Source of the DNA: Pseudomonadota bacterium
GTDB taxonomy: Bacteria; Pseudomonadota; Alphaproteobacteria; Caulobacterales; Caulobacteraceae
DNA length: 64,000 bases
Assembly: GCA_020161365.1 (NCBI GenBank)
Contig: JAIUNU010000009.1
Location: 1 to 64,000, forward strand
Reading direction: 5' to 3'
The first letter of the stretch is position 1, and every line of letters starts with the position of its first letter. The notes under the pieces were generated by a model. The model was not told where the DNA came from. It saw only the letters and a program-made list of their open reading frames with translations, and ran no database searches. Below are positions 42,423 to 51,567 of this stretch, piece after piece. The position numbers and the translations under genes were made by a program.

Positions 42423-42799
42423 TCAGCCATCCGACCGCCGCCGAGCTGGCCGCTGGGCTGGCCGCGTTTGAAGCCGAGCCCGCCACGCCTGAAGACGCGC
42501 GTCATGTCTTCCTTTCACGCGTCGCCGACAATGCGCGGGCCATTCTGGCGCGTGAGGCCGAGCACGGGGCTAAGCTGCAAGCCGAAGCGACCGAACGCCT
42601 GGCCGCCCTGTTGGGTCAGACGGGCGATTTCGAAACGCTTAACGATCAGCTCTGCCAAGCGCTGAGGCAGGGCAAAATCGCGCCGCTGGCCCCGGCGTTG
42701 CTGGCGCACCTAAGAGCCATGGCCATCGGCCAGATCGCCATCGACCAGCCCGGATACGGCGGGCTAGCCGCCTTGCTCGACCGGGGTGACAGGACTTAG
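42419..42799 (+). CDS. DUF6285-family protein
   Basis: A 126-residue helical protein starting at GTG 42419, which overlaps the phosphotransferase stop by 4 bp (GTGA). Family features: HPTAAELAAGLAAFEAE, then the NDQLCQALRQG region. It usually accompanies the phosphotransferase and may be its subunit. Its 3' end overlaps the convergent DUF3089 gene by 36 bp. Confidence 0.75.
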   Translation: MISHPTAAELAAGLAAFEAEPATPEDARHVFLSRVADNARAILAREAEHGAKLQAEATERLAALLGQTGDFETLNDQLCQALRQGKIAPLAPALLAHLRAMAIGQIAIDQPGYGGLAALLDRGDRT

Positions 42800-43918
42800 C
42801 GGTCGACCGATCTGAGCCGCAGCGCGCGCCAGGGCGTCCGCTTCGATGTCGGCATAGAACAGATTGAAGGCGTCGACCTTGCGCCGATCGGCCCAGGAGC
42901 CGCTGTCGCGCAACGCACTGGACTTGGGACGGCTGGTGCGCAGCAGGCCGTCTTCGCATCGCGCCGCCACCTGCCGCTGCAAGAACGCCGGGCGAGCCCC
43001 CCAGTCCAGGCCCGTCGCGTTGGCGGCGCCAAGGTTCATCCGCGCAGGGGCGCGCTCAAGCGTCACGCCACCGAGCAGCGGATTGAAGCACAGGGGCTGG
43101 CGATGCTCGAGGTTCACCAGTTGATCGGCGCCGTCCCACACCAGCGACCGCCCGGTCAACTCCTGCGCAGCGCGGAAATCTCCCTCCTGCGCTGAGGCCC
43201 AGGCCGCGATGCAACGGGTTTGACCCCGACGCTCGCAGGCCGGCAGCGGCGCCTCGGGTCCGTACTCGTCAGCGGGTACAATGGTTTCGATCAGATAGGC
43301 AGCGACCAAGCGGCGTTTCAGCTCCGGCTTTTCGGCGATCTCCTCGCGCAGCAGTCGCGCGGCCAGCGAGCCTCCTTGCTCCACGCCGACGATCACGAAG
43401 GGGCGCTCCTGTCCATAGCGCGAAACATAGGCGCGGAAGGCCTGCAGGACGTCGCCATAGGCGAAACGGCGGGCGTCACGGGCGTCGTCACGCAGGGTTA
43501 AGTAGGTGTAGAGGCTGGCTTGGCGGTACCGGGGCGCAAACAGCCGCCCCACCCGCTCGAACGGCCCGGCGTAGTTGGGCAACACCACCCGAGCCAGGAA
43601 TCTCTGCGCCTTGGGCTGGTCGATGCCGCCGTTCCAGTCTCGGCCGCCGTCGAAGGTGGTCGGATGGACAAAAAAGACATCGAGCGGCGGATCGGCGGCG
43701 TTCGGCGTTTCGGGACGCCCCGGCAGCAAGGCCCAGGCCTCACGCCGGCCATAGTCCGGCGCCGGCGGGGGCTTGTAGGTCAGGAACGGGATCTTGGGAT
43801 CCAGAGCGTTGCTGAGGATGTCGTAGCGCCAAATGAAGGCGGCCGCGAGGATCAGCGCCAGGAACAGCGCCGCCCCCGCTAAGATCCAGCGCTTGAAGCC
43901 TTTGAACGAGCCGCTCAT
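42764..43918 (-). CDS. DUF3089-family alpha/beta-hydrolase-like protein, nucleophile missing
   Basis: A 384-residue protein with an N-terminal membrane anchor (about residues 11-31). Family segments are present: DVFFVHPTTF and the region around the nucleophile elbow. In DUF3089 proteins that elbow reads GHSQG; here it reads IVGVEQGG, so Ser is replaced by Glu180. It therefore is probably not an active serine hydrolase, or uses another residue. Length is typical. It is upstream-independent of the thiolase gene by 31 bp on the same strand and may be cotranscribed with it. Confidence 0.78.
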   Translation of the reverse strand: MSGSFKGFKRWILAGAALFLALILAAAFIWRYDILSNALDPKIPFLTYKPPPAPDYGRREAWALLPGRPETPNAADPPLDVFFVHPTTFDGGRDWNGGIDQPKAQRFLARVVLPNYAGPFERVGRLFAPRYRQASLYTYLTLRDDARDARRFAYGDVLQAFRAYVSRYGQERPFVIVGVEQGGSLAARLLREEIAEKPELKRRLVAAYLIETIVPADEYGPEAPLPACERRGQTRCIAAWASAQEGDFRAAQELTGRSLVWDGADQLVNLEHRQPLCFNPLLGGVTLERAPARMNLGAANATGLDWGARPAFLQRQVAARCEDGLLRTSRPKSSALRDSGSWADRRKVDAFNLFYADIEADALARAAAQIGRPLSPVTPVEQGG

Positions 43919-43949
43919 GCGCCTGGGTTACACCAAGGCTTGGGCGGCT

Positions 43950-45152
43950 TTAAGCCCCTTCCTGGCCGATGATGGCGACTGAACAGACGTTGCTCGCTGG
44001 CGCGCCGCCCAGGTTGTGGGTCATGCCGAAAACCGGGTTGGCCAGCTGCCGCTCGCCCGCGCGCCCCTGCAGCTGCAGGTACATCTCGTACAGCATCCGC
44101 AGGCCCGAGGCGCCGATCGGATGACCGAAGCACTTGAGGCCGCCGTCGATCTGACACGGCACCCCGCCGTCGGCGTCGTAGAAGCCGTCTAGGACATCAC
44201 GCCAGCCCTGCCCCTCGGGCGAGATGAACAGGTCCTCCATCGTGACGAGCTCGGTCACGGAGAAGCAGTCGTGCACCTCCATCATCGAGATCTGCTCGCG
44301 CGGACGTTCAATGCCGGCCTCCTTGTAGGCCTTGCCTGCGGCGATGCGGGCGGTGTGGAAGTGGCTGCCGTCCCAGCCGTTGTACTGGCTCTCGTAACCG
44401 TTCGAGACCGACAGCTGCAGCGCCTTGACCGTGACCAGATCGTGCTTGCCTAGCGCACGGGCGATCTCCGGCGTGGTGACGATGGCCGCCGCCGCGCCGT
44501 CCGAGACCCCGCAGCAGTCGAACAGGCCAAGCGGTTCGGCGATCAGGGGCGCGTTCAGCGCCTGCTCCTCGGTGATCGGCTTGCGCAGGTGGGCCTTGGG
44601 GTTCTTGGCGCCGTTGGCGTGGCTCTTGACCGAGACGTGGGCGATGGCGCGTTTGAGGTCGTCCTTGGAGACGCCGTGCTTGGCGCGGTAGGCGCTGGCC
44701 AGCTGCGCGAAGTTCCCGGGCGCCGAGCCGTTCGGCATCACCTGCGGGCTGAGCGTACCGGGATTGGCGACCGGCAGGCCGCCATAGCCGGTGTCCTTCA
44801 GCTTCTCGACCCCGACCGCCAGGGCGATGTCGGCCGCGCCGGCCGCCACGGCGTAGACCGCGCCACGGAACGCTTCAGAGCCCGAGGCGCAGAAGTTCTC
44901 GACGCGCGTGACCGCGATGTTGGGCAGACGCAGGGCGATCGACAGCGGCGTGCCGCCCTTGCCCGAACCGATCTCGTCGATGTGGGTGGAGAACCAGGCG
45001 GCGTCCAGCTGGGTCGGCTCAATGCCGGCGTCCTGCATGGCCTCGAGATAGGCCTCGACCATCAGGTCGTCGGGGCCAGCGTCCCAGCGCTCGCCGAACT
45101 TGCTGCAGCCCATCCCGAGAATGGCGACCTTGTCGCGAATACCTTGAGGCAT
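43950..45152 (-). CDS. SCP2-type thiolase (acetyl-CoA acetyltransferase family)
   Basis: A 400-residue thiolase-like enzyme of the SCP2/archaeal type. The nucleophile is Cys88 in VENFCASGSEAFRGA; the catalytic His is in EVHDCFSVTEL; the C-terminal motif reads KCFGHPIGASGLRMLYE. It would make or cleave a C-C bond in an acyl-CoA. It starts 10 bp after the stop of the HMG-CoA-synthase-like/OB-fold gene on the same strand, a pairing seen with thiolases whose partner carries the OB-fold (DUF35) domain. Confidence 0.88.
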   Translation of the reverse strand: MPQGIRDKVAILGMGCSKFGERWDAGPDDLMVEAYLEAMQDAGIEPTQLDAAWFSTHIDEIGSGKGGTPLSIALRLPNIAVTRVENFCASGSEAFRGAVYAVAAGAADIALAVGVEKLKDTGYGGLPVANPGTLSPQVMPNGSAPGNFAQLASAYRAKHGVSKDDLKRAIAHVSVKSHANGAKNPKAHLRKPITEEQALNAPLIAEPLGLFDCCGVSDGAAAAIVTTPEIARALGKHDLVTVKALQLSVSNGYESQYNGWDGSHFHTARIAAGKAYKEAGIERPREQISMMEVHDCFSVTELVTMEDLFISPEGQGWRDVLDGFYDADGGVPCQIDGGLKCFGHPIGASGLRMLYEMYLQLQGRAGERQLANPVFGMTHNLGGAPASNVCSVAIIGQEGA

Positions 45153-45162
45153 GTCGGTCTCC

Positions 45163-46629
45163 CTATTCGGCGGCTTGAGAGGTTTGAGCGGCGATGGCGG
45201 CCCGATCGGGCGTCGCCTTCCAGAAGTACCGGACGAAGCCGCGCTTCTCGTCGACCTCCTTGATGCGGAAAGCCATCCGCACCGGCAGGCCGGTCTCGAC
45301 GTCGCCCGGCGAGACGTCGGTGATGTCCATCATGATCCGCCCACCGCCCTCAAAGACGACCATGCCGTAGTGGTTCGGCGGCGCCATGGAAAACGTAAGA
45401 TAGTCAGCGGAGTAGCTCAGAATGCTCGCGCGGCGTTCGGCGAACTTGTACGGCTCCTGGGTGTCCACGGCGGGATTGTTCGGGGCCACCGAGATGCGGG
45501 TGCGCGGGAACTGAATGACCCCCGTCTCGCGGCAGCGGCCGCCGACAAGGCCCAGGATCATGTCCTCGTTGCGATAGAGGGTGGTCAGGGCCGTCTTGTT
45601 GTCCTTCTCGGCCCGCATGCCCTTGTCCCAGTCAACAAGGCCGTTGAAGGTCAGGAACTTCAGATAGTTGGTCTCGACTTCTCGATCAGCCAGCGAACCG
45701 GTCACGCCCCGGGCCGGACGCGCCCCCTGACCGGTGGCGCGGAACACCAGGGCCTCGGCGCCTTGGCCGAACTGGGCGACCAGGATGGTCTCCCCGGCCT
45801 TGGCCTGCTCCAACGCGTGGGCCAGCATGATCGGGCCATGCGCGCAGCCCGCTTCCCCCATGACGGCGGCGAGGTTGTCGCGGACAGCCTCGGGCCGGAT
45901 CCCGACCGCCTTGGCCACGGTGGCGGCCATGCCGGCGAATGTCGACGGGAAGCAGAAATGATCGATATCCGAAGCGCTTAGGCCCGAAACCTCAAGCGCC
46001 TTGCGGATCGCCGGCGGGACCAGCTTGACGATCCCCTCGTCGCGGATCCAGCGCTCTTCCCAGTAGTAGTCAAAGCCGCCGTCATCGCCCCGGAAGTGGT
46101 CGACGAAGTCGTCGGTGACGCTGCCGCGCCCCAGGAACTCGGCCGCGCCGGGACCGTCCGAAATCACGAAGGCGGCCGCGCCGTCGCCAAAGTCCAGCTC
46201 CTGGGCCGAGACCGCACGGGCCTTGCGGTGTTCGCCCACCGCGACGAGAGAGGTTCCGCCCGCGGCCAGCGCTTGGCCCAGGGCCGTCAGCCCGCAGCGC
46301 TGCGAGCCCGTCACGTCGCTGGCCGTGATCGACTTTTCCAGCGTCAGCGCCGACGACACGATCCCCGCGTTCAGCCGGTCGGCGAACGGCGCGGTCGTCG
46401 AGGCGAAATAGAGGCTGTTGATGTGAGAGCGATCATCGTCAGGCCCAAGGGCGTCGCGCGCCGCCTCGACCGCCATGGTCAGAGCATCCTCGTCCCAGTT
46501 GGCCATGGACCGCTCGCCCTTGCCCTTGGCCTTCAGGTTCGGCGCGACCCAGGCGTTGGCCTCGGTGACGGCCTTGCGACTCAAACGCAATCGCGGCGCA
46601 TAGGCGCCCCAGGCGGCGATGCCGACCAT
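45163..46629 (-). CDS. HMG-CoA-synthase-like protein fused to OB-fold (DUF35) domain
   Basis: A 488-residue two-domain protein. Residues 1 to about 330 resemble HMG-CoA synthase/ketosynthase III. The final ~120 (from ETGVIQFPRTRISVAPNNPA on) are a DUF35 OB-fold that binds acyl-CoA. The segment around the expected catalytic Cys reads SDVTGSQRCGLTALGQAL, with Cys112 two places away from the usual NACYGG position, so activity is uncertain. Together with the thiolase gene downstream it likely acts on acyl-CoA intermediates. Confidence 0.75.
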   Translation of the reverse strand: MVGIAAWGAYAPRLRLSRKAVTEANAWVAPNLKAKGKGERSMANWDEDALTMAVEAARDALGPDDDRSHINSLYFASTTAPFADRLNAGIVSSALTLEKSITASDVTGSQRCGLTALGQALAAGGTSLVAVGEHRKARAVSAQELDFGDGAAAFVISDGPGAAEFLGRGSVTDDFVDHFRGDDGGFDYYWEERWIRDEGIVKLVPPAIRKALEVSGLSASDIDHFCFPSTFAGMAATVAKAVGIRPEAVRDNLAAVMGEAGCAHGPIMLAHALEQAKAGETILVAQFGQGAEALVFRATGQGARPARGVTGSLADREVETNYLKFLTFNGLVDWDKGMRAEKDNKTALTTLYRNEDMILGLVGGRCRETGVIQFPRTRISVAPNNPAVDTQEPYKFAERRASILSYSADYLTFSMAPPNHYGMVVFEGGGRIMMDITDVSPGDVETGLPVRMAFRIKEVDEKRGFVRYFWKATPDRAAIAAQTSQAAE

Positions 46630-46729
46630 TTCTCGCTCCCTGCCTGCCGGGCTCGTCCCGACTTATCGGCGTTCAGCTTACGCTCGCGGAAATGGACGGC
46701 AATCGTGCCCCGACGTTAGCGAGGCGCGC

Positions 46730-47731
46730 TCAGCGGTAGGGATCGTCGGTGTTCAGATAGCCAGCCACATAGTCGGCCACGCCGTCCTCCAGCGCCGTCA
46801 TCGGGGCGTTGTAGCCGGCGGCGCGGAGTCGGCTCATGTCAGCCTGGGTGTAGTACTGGTACTTGCCGCGCAGCACCTCAGGCATGTCGATATAGGTGAT
46901 CTCGGGTGTGCGGCCAGCAGCCTCAAAGGTGGCCACCGCCAAATCGCGGAACGAGCGCGCCTGGCCCGAGCCGAGATTGAAGACGCCGTTGACCGCAGGG
47001 CTGTTAGCCAGCCAGCCGACCACGTCGACCACGTCGCGGACATAGACGAAGTCGCGCAGTTGCCCGCCGTCGTCGTAGTCCGGGTGATGCGACTTGAAGA
47101 GCTTCACCCCCTCGCCCGCCGCGATGCGCGGCCAGATCTGGGCCACGACCGACTTCATGCCGCCCTTGTGGTCCTCGTTGGGGCCGTAGACGTTAAAGAA
47201 CTTCAGACCCGCCCACTGCGCCGGCGCGCGGCCGCGCTGGGCCTCACGCACCGCATAGATGTCGAACAGGGCCTTGGACCAGCCATAGGCGTTCAAGGGC
47301 CGCAGGGCCTGCAGCGACAACAGATCGTCCTTGCCGTCGAAACCCAGAGCGCCGTCGCCATAGGTCGCCGCCGAAGAGGCGTAGATCAGGCGCTTGCCGT
47401 GTTGGACGCACCAGTCCCACAGGTCGCGCGAGAGCACGAAGTTGGACTGCACGATCTTGTCGGCGTCGGTCTCGGTGGTCGAGGACACCGCGCCCATGTG
47501 GACCACCAGCTCGACCTCGGCGCCGCGACGTTGCAGCCAGTCAAACAGATGCTCGGGCGCGACGAAGTCGGCGATCGGATGCTTGGCGATGTTGCGCCAT
47601 TTGCCGCTGGCCGCGTCGCGCAGGCGGTCGCAGACGACGACATCCAGCGCGGGATCCTCGCAGAGCCGCGCGACGATGTTCGAACCGATGAAACCGGCGC
47701 CGCCGGTGACCAGGACGATGCGGCGGCTCAT
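46730..47731 (-). CDS. hldD: ADP-L-glycero-D-manno-heptose 6-epimerase
   Basis: Converts ADP-D-glycero- to ADP-L-glycero-manno-heptose for the lipopolysaccharide inner core. The 333-residue SDR enzyme has the NADP-binding TGGAGFIGSN (residues 9-18), the catalytic Y149-x3-K153 in AYGWSKALF, the family segments SSAATYGDG and FFNVYGPNEDHKGGMKSV, and the C-terminal PEVLRGKYQYYTQAD. It follows kdsA by 2 bp, so LPS core precursors are made by one operon. Confidence 0.93.
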   Translation of the reverse strand: MSRRIVLVTGGAGFIGSNIVARLCEDPALDVVVCDRLRDAASGKWRNIAKHPIADFVAPEHLFDWLQRRGAEVELVVHMGAVSSTTETDADKIVQSNFVLSRDLWDWCVQHGKRLIYASSAATYGDGALGFDGKDDLLSLQALRPLNAYGWSKALFDIYAVREAQRGRAPAQWAGLKFFNVYGPNEDHKGGMKSVVAQIWPRIAAGEGVKLFKSHHPDYDDGGQLRDFVYVRDVVDVVGWLANSPAVNGVFNLGSGQARSFRDLAVATFEAAGRTPEITYIDMPEVLRGKYQYYTQADMSRLRAAGYNAPMTALEDGVADYVAGYLNTDDPYR

Positions 47732-47733
47732 GG

Positions 47734-48597
47734 TCAGGCGGCCTTGGTCAGGGCGTCGTAGCGCAGCAGATTGGCGACCAGGGCCTCGAACTGGTTCATC
47801 GGCACCATGTTCGGACCGTCCGACGGCGCGTTGTCCGGATCGGGGTGGGTCTCGATGAAGACGCAGGCCACGCCGACGGCGACGGCGGCGCGGGCCAGGG
47901 TCGGTACGAACTCGCGCTGGCCGCCCGAGGACGTGCCCTGCCCGCCTGGCTGCTGGACGCTATGGGTGGCGTCGAACACCACGGGGCAGCCGATCTCTTT
48001 CATGATCGGCAAGCTGCGCATGTCGCTGACCAGGGTGTTGTAGCCGAAGGAGGCGCCGCGCTCACACGCCATGACGTTGGGGTTGCCCGCGCCTGTCACC
48101 TTGGCGATCACGTTCTTCATGTCCCAGGGGGCCAGGAACTGCCCCTTCTTGATGTTGATCGCCCGGCCCGTGGCGGCCGCGGCCAGCAGCAGGTCGGTCT
48201 GGCGGCACAGGAAGGCCGGGATCTGAATCACGTCGACGGCCTCGGCCACGATCGGACAGTGGCTGGTCTCGTGCACGTCGGTCAGGGTCGGCAGGCCGGT
48301 GACCTCGCGGATTTCCTGGAAGATCGGCAGGCTATCCTTGAGGCCAATGCCGCGCTGGGCGTTGGCCGAGGTGCGGTTGGCCTTGTCGTAGGAGGTCTTG
48401 TAAATCAGGCCGACACCCAGGCGATCGGCCATCTCCTTCAGGGCGTGAGCCGTCTCGAGCGCGTGCTGGCGGCTCTCCATCTGGCAGGGGCCGGCGATGA
48501 TCGACAGCTTCTCACCGTTGCCGATGCGAACGGGCGCGCCGTTCGGCGTCTTGATCTCGACGACGGCGTTGGGGGCGACGGCTTGGGGCTGATCCAC
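47734..48597 (-). CDS. kdsA: 3-deoxy-8-phosphooctulonate synthase (Kdo-8-P synthase)
   Basis: Condenses PEP with D-arabinose 5-phosphate to give Kdo-8-phosphate for LPS. The 287-residue protein has the AGPCQMES segment (metal-binding Cys, so probably the metal-dependent class), [12 protein letters not shown] and the later TDVHE and [13 protein letters not shown], all characteristic. It is the first gene of a two-gene unit with hldD and is divergent from the photolyase gene. Confidence 0.95.
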   Translation of the reverse strand: MDQPQAVAPNAVVEIKTPNGAPVRIGNGEKLSIIAGPCQMESRQHALETAHALKEMADRLGVGLIYKTSYDKANRTSANAQRGIGLKDSLPIFQEIREVTGLPTLTDVHETSHCPIVAEAVDVIQIPAFLCRQTDLLLAAAATGRAINIKKGQFLAPWDMKNVIAKVTGAGNPNVMACERGASFGYNTLVSDMRSLPIMKEIGCPVVFDATHSVQQPGGQGTSSGGQREFVPTLARAAVAVGVACVFIETHPDPDNAPSDGPNMVPMNQFEALVANLLRYDALTKAA

Positions 48598-48658
48598 GAC
48601 GACAATTCCAGCGTATTAGGGCTTCGGGCGCCCCAGAGGTGACCCTTGGGACGAGACG

Positions 48659-50110
48659 GTGCAAGTGCGGAACGACTCTGGCGACAGCAAGGCGGGCTCT
48701 GACGCCGTCATCGTGTGGTTTCGCAAGGACCTGCGCATAGCCGACAATCCGGCGCTGCGCCATGCTGCGGAAAGCGGCCGCCCGGTGATCCCGCTCTACA
48801 TCCTCGACGAGACGCCCGGGGTGCGCCCGATGGGCGGGGCTTCGCTCTGGTGGCTCGACAAGTCGCTCAGGAGCCTTGCTGTCAGCCTTGAGTCCCTGGG
48901 CGCCAAGCTCATCCTCCGCAAAGGCGTCGCAGCGCAGGTGCTCGACGAGGTCATTGCGCAATCCGGCGCGACCTGCGTCCTGTGGAACCGGCTCTACGAC
49001 CAGGCCTCCATGGACCGGGACGCGACGATCAAGGCCGCGCTCAAGGATCGCGGCGTCGATTGCCAGAGCTTCAACGCCAGCCTTCTGAACGAGCCCTGGA
49101 CGGTCAAGAACGGTTCGGGGCAGCCCTACAAAGTCTTCACCCCCTACTGGCGCGCGGCGCGGGAGCACCTGACCGATGTTGCGGTCGCGCCGGCGCCCGA
49201 CCGCCTTGTCGCGCCGGCACAATTGCCGCCCAGCGAAGACCTCGCGAGTTGGAACCTGCACCCGACCAAGCCGGACTGGTCCAAGGGCTTCGACCTCTGG
49301 ACGCCGGGCGAGGCTGGCGCCTACGGACGGCTCGATGCGTTCCTAAAGGGCGCGATCAAAGGCTACGGCGACCAGCGCGACATCCCGGGGGTGGAAGCAA
49401 CCTCCAGGCTCTCGCCGCATCTGCACTTCGGCGAGATCGGTCCGCGTCAGGTCTGGCTGGCGACTCGCAACGCTGCGGACCAAGGCGACATACCGGTAGT
49501 CGAGGCCGATAAGTTCTTGTCCGAGATCGGCTGGCGCGAGTTCAACCATTCGATCCTGTTCCATTGGCCCGAGATGCCTCGCCGAAACTTCAAGCCGGAG
49601 TTCGACAGCTTTCCCTGGGTCAAGGACGAAGGCGCGCTTGAAGCCTGGAAGAAGGGCGAGACCGGCTATCCAATCGTGGACGCTGGAATGCGCGAACTCT
49701 GGACGACCGGCTTCATGCACAACCGGGTGCGCATGATCGTCGCCTCGTTCCTGATCAAGCACCTGATGATTGACTGGCGCGAAGGCGAGGCCTGGTTCTG
49801 GGATACGTTGCTGGACGCCGATCTCGCCAACAACGTCGGCAACTGGCAGTGGACCGCCGGCAGCGGCGCCGACGCCTCCCCCTATTTCCGCATCTTCAAT
49901 CCCATCGCCCAAGGCGAGAAGTTTGACCCCAAGGGCGACTATGTCCGACGCTGGGTTCCCGAGCTGCGCAGCATGCCTGATGAGGTTATCCACAAGCCTT
50001 GGACCAAGCCCCTGCATCTGACCGCCAGCGCCAAACGTCTCTACACCAGACCGATCGTGGATCACGCCAAGGCGCGGGAGCGTGCTCTGGAGGCCTATCA
50101 CGGCCTCTAG
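48659..50110 (+). CDS. phrB: Deoxyribodipyrimidine photolyase
   Basis: Repairs cyclobutane pyrimidine dimers with light. The 483-residue protein has the N-terminal antenna domain (DAVIVWFRKDLRIADNPAL) and the C-terminal FAD domain with GWREFNHSILFHWPEMPRRNF, PIVDAGMRELWTTGFMHNRVRMIVASFL and WQWTAGSGADASPYFRIFNP, typical class I. The start is a GTG (48659); no ATG lies upstream of the conserved region and GTG 48665 is also possible. It is divergent from kdsA and 55 bp before cfa. Confidence 0.92.
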   Translation: MQVRNDSGDSKAGSDAVIVWFRKDLRIADNPALRHAAESGRPVIPLYILDETPGVRPMGGASLWWLDKSLRSLAVSLESLGAKLILRKGVAAQVLDEVIAQSGATCVLWNRLYDQASMDRDATIKAALKDRGVDCQSFNASLLNEPWTVKNGSGQPYKVFTPYWRAAREHLTDVAVAPAPDRLVAPAQLPPSEDLASWNLHPTKPDWSKGFDLWTPGEAGAYGRLDAFLKGAIKGYGDQRDIPGVEATSRLSPHLHFGEIGPRQVWLATRNAADQGDIPVVEADKFLSEIGWREFNHSILFHWPEMPRRNFKPEFDSFPWVKDEGALEAWKKGETGYPIVDAGMRELWTTGFMHNRVRMIVASFLIKHLMIDWREGEAWFWDTLLDADLANNVGNWQWTAGSGADASPYFRIFNPIAQGEKFDPKGDYVRRWVPELRSMPDEVIHKPWTKPLHLTASAKRLYTRPIVDHAKARERALEAYHGL

Positions 50111-50165
50111 CTTCACGCGGGGTTTACGGGACGGTTGTCGAAGGCGTTAATGAACGGGTAACCGG

Positions 50166-51395
50166 ATGCGAGACCTGACCTTGGAAACTGCGCTCTGGAA
50201 CGATCCTGATCTACGAACCGCGCCGACGGCCTTTCGCGCAGCGCTGCGCGTCGTGGCCACGAACTGGGACGCGGGCTCGATCACCTGGATCCTGCCGACC
50301 GGCAAAGCGCTTCGTATCACCGGGCCAAATCCTGGTCCCGACGCGACGCTGAGGGTCAATGATTACAATTTCATGCGGCGGGCTTTTACGTCCGGCGCGA
50401 TCGGCTTCGCCGAAGGCTTCATGGCGGGCGAATGGGAGACACCCGACCTGTCGGCCGTGCTGGAAGCCTTCTCGCTGAACTTCGACAAACTGGGAGCCCT
50501 GGTGTCCGGCAATCCGCTGATGCGGGCATTACATGGCCTCTACCACCTGCTGCACCGCAACAGCCGCTCGGGCTCGAAGAAGAATATCCACGCCCACTAC
50601 GACTTGGGGAACAGCTTCTATTCGCGGTGGCTGGACCCGACGATGACCTATTCTTCGGCGCTCTACGAACGGCCTGGCCAGTCGCTGCCGGAGGCGCAGC
50701 GGGCCAAGTATGCGGCCCTGGCGCGCACAATCGATCTGACGCCGGGCAAGCACGTGCTGGAAATCGGCTGCGGCTGGGGTGGCTTCGCCGAGTTCGCCGC
50801 CAAGGAGGTCGGGGCCAAGGTCACCGGGATCACCATCTCACAGGCGCAATACGATTTCGCGCGCAAGCGCCTGTTCGAACAGGGGCTTGCGGAAAAGGCC
50901 GACATCCGGCTTGTAGACTATCGCGACGTCGAAGGCCGCTTTGATGCAGTAGCCTCGATCGAGATGTTCGAAGCCGTGGGCGAAGAGTACTGGCCGGCCT
51001 ATTTCAGCAAGGTCCGCGACGTGCTTGTCCCCGGCGGTCGCGCCGGCCTGCAGATCATCACGATCCGCGACGAGCTGTTCGACGAGTACCGCAGCCAGAC
51101 CGACTTTATCCAGCGCTACATCTTCCCTGGCGGCATGTTGCCCAGCGAGGCCCGCCTGAAGGAAGAGACCGAACGCGCAGGCCTGGAATGGAGCGATCTC
51201 AAGCGCTTCGGCCAGAATTATGCCGACACGCTAGCCGAATGGGCCCGCCGGTTCGAGGCCGCCTGGAGCGAGATCCGCAAGGATGGCTTCGACGAACGCT
51301 TCCGTCGGCTGTGGCGGTTCTATCTGAGCTACTGTGAGGCGGGCTTTCGGACCGAGCGGACCAATGTCATTCAGCTGGGCCTCAGCCGGGCTTAG
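50166..51395 (+). CDS. cfa: Cyclopropane-fatty-acyl-phospholipid synthase
   Basis: Uses SAM to make cyclopropane rings on unsaturated phospholipid chains. The 409-residue protein has the N-terminal lipid-binding domain (GFAEGFMAGEWETPDLSAVLEAF), then HAHYDLGNSFYSRWLDPTMTYSSALY, the SAM motif VLEIGCGWGGFAEFAA, SIEMFEAVGEEYWPAYF and TDFIQRYIFPGGMLPS. All are hallmarks of CFA synthase. ATG 50166 is chosen. It is close behind phrB on the same strand, an arrangement seen in many proteobacteria. Confidence 0.93.
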   Translation: MRDLTLETALWNDPDLRTAPTAFRAALRVVATNWDAGSITWILPTGKALRITGPNPGPDATLRVNDYNFMRRAFTSGAIGFAEGFMAGEWETPDLSAVLEAFSLNFDKLGALVSGNPLMRALHGLYHLLHRNSRSGSKKNIHAHYDLGNSFYSRWLDPTMTYSSALYERPGQSLPEAQRAKYAALARTIDLTPGKHVLEIGCGWGGFAEFAAKEVGAKVTGITISQAQYDFARKRLFEQGLAEKADIRLVDYRDVEGRFDAVASIEMFEAVGEEYWPAYFSKVRDVLVPGGRAGLQIITIRDELFDEYRSQTDFIQRYIFPGGMLPSEARLKEETERAGLEWSDLKRFGQNYADTLAEWARRFEAAWSEIRKDGFDERFRRLWRFYLSYCEAGFRTERTNVIQLGLSRA

Positions 51396-51483
51396 ACGGT
51401 GAACCTTGTAGTTCTGCGCGTGGCGAGCGACGGGTGTATAGGGCCTAAACGTCTCAATGGGCTGACAATTTGGTCGCTCGGGA

Positions 51484-51522
51484 GCCGCGCTTTCAGGAAA
51501 ACTGGGGTTGCGTGAGCGCGGC
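51484..51522 (+). promoter_or_regulatory. Stem-loop in the cysK leader
   Basis: GCCGCGCT (51484-51491) and AGCGCGGC (51515-51522) form a perfect 8-bp stem enclosing CAG-GAAAA-CTG. The 172-bp gap between cfa and cysK otherwise has no gene. It could be a regulatory leader or the cfa terminator (no T-run). Confidence 0.4.
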
Positions 51523-51567
51523 GCGACACGATCTACCTGCGACCCGCTCACTGCCCACAGGCCTGCC

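Noticed and set aside
51440..51525. SAM-II riboswitch before cysK
   Set aside because: Only short parts (ATTTGG, GGCT/AGCC) resemble it; the pseudoknot elements cannot be placed.
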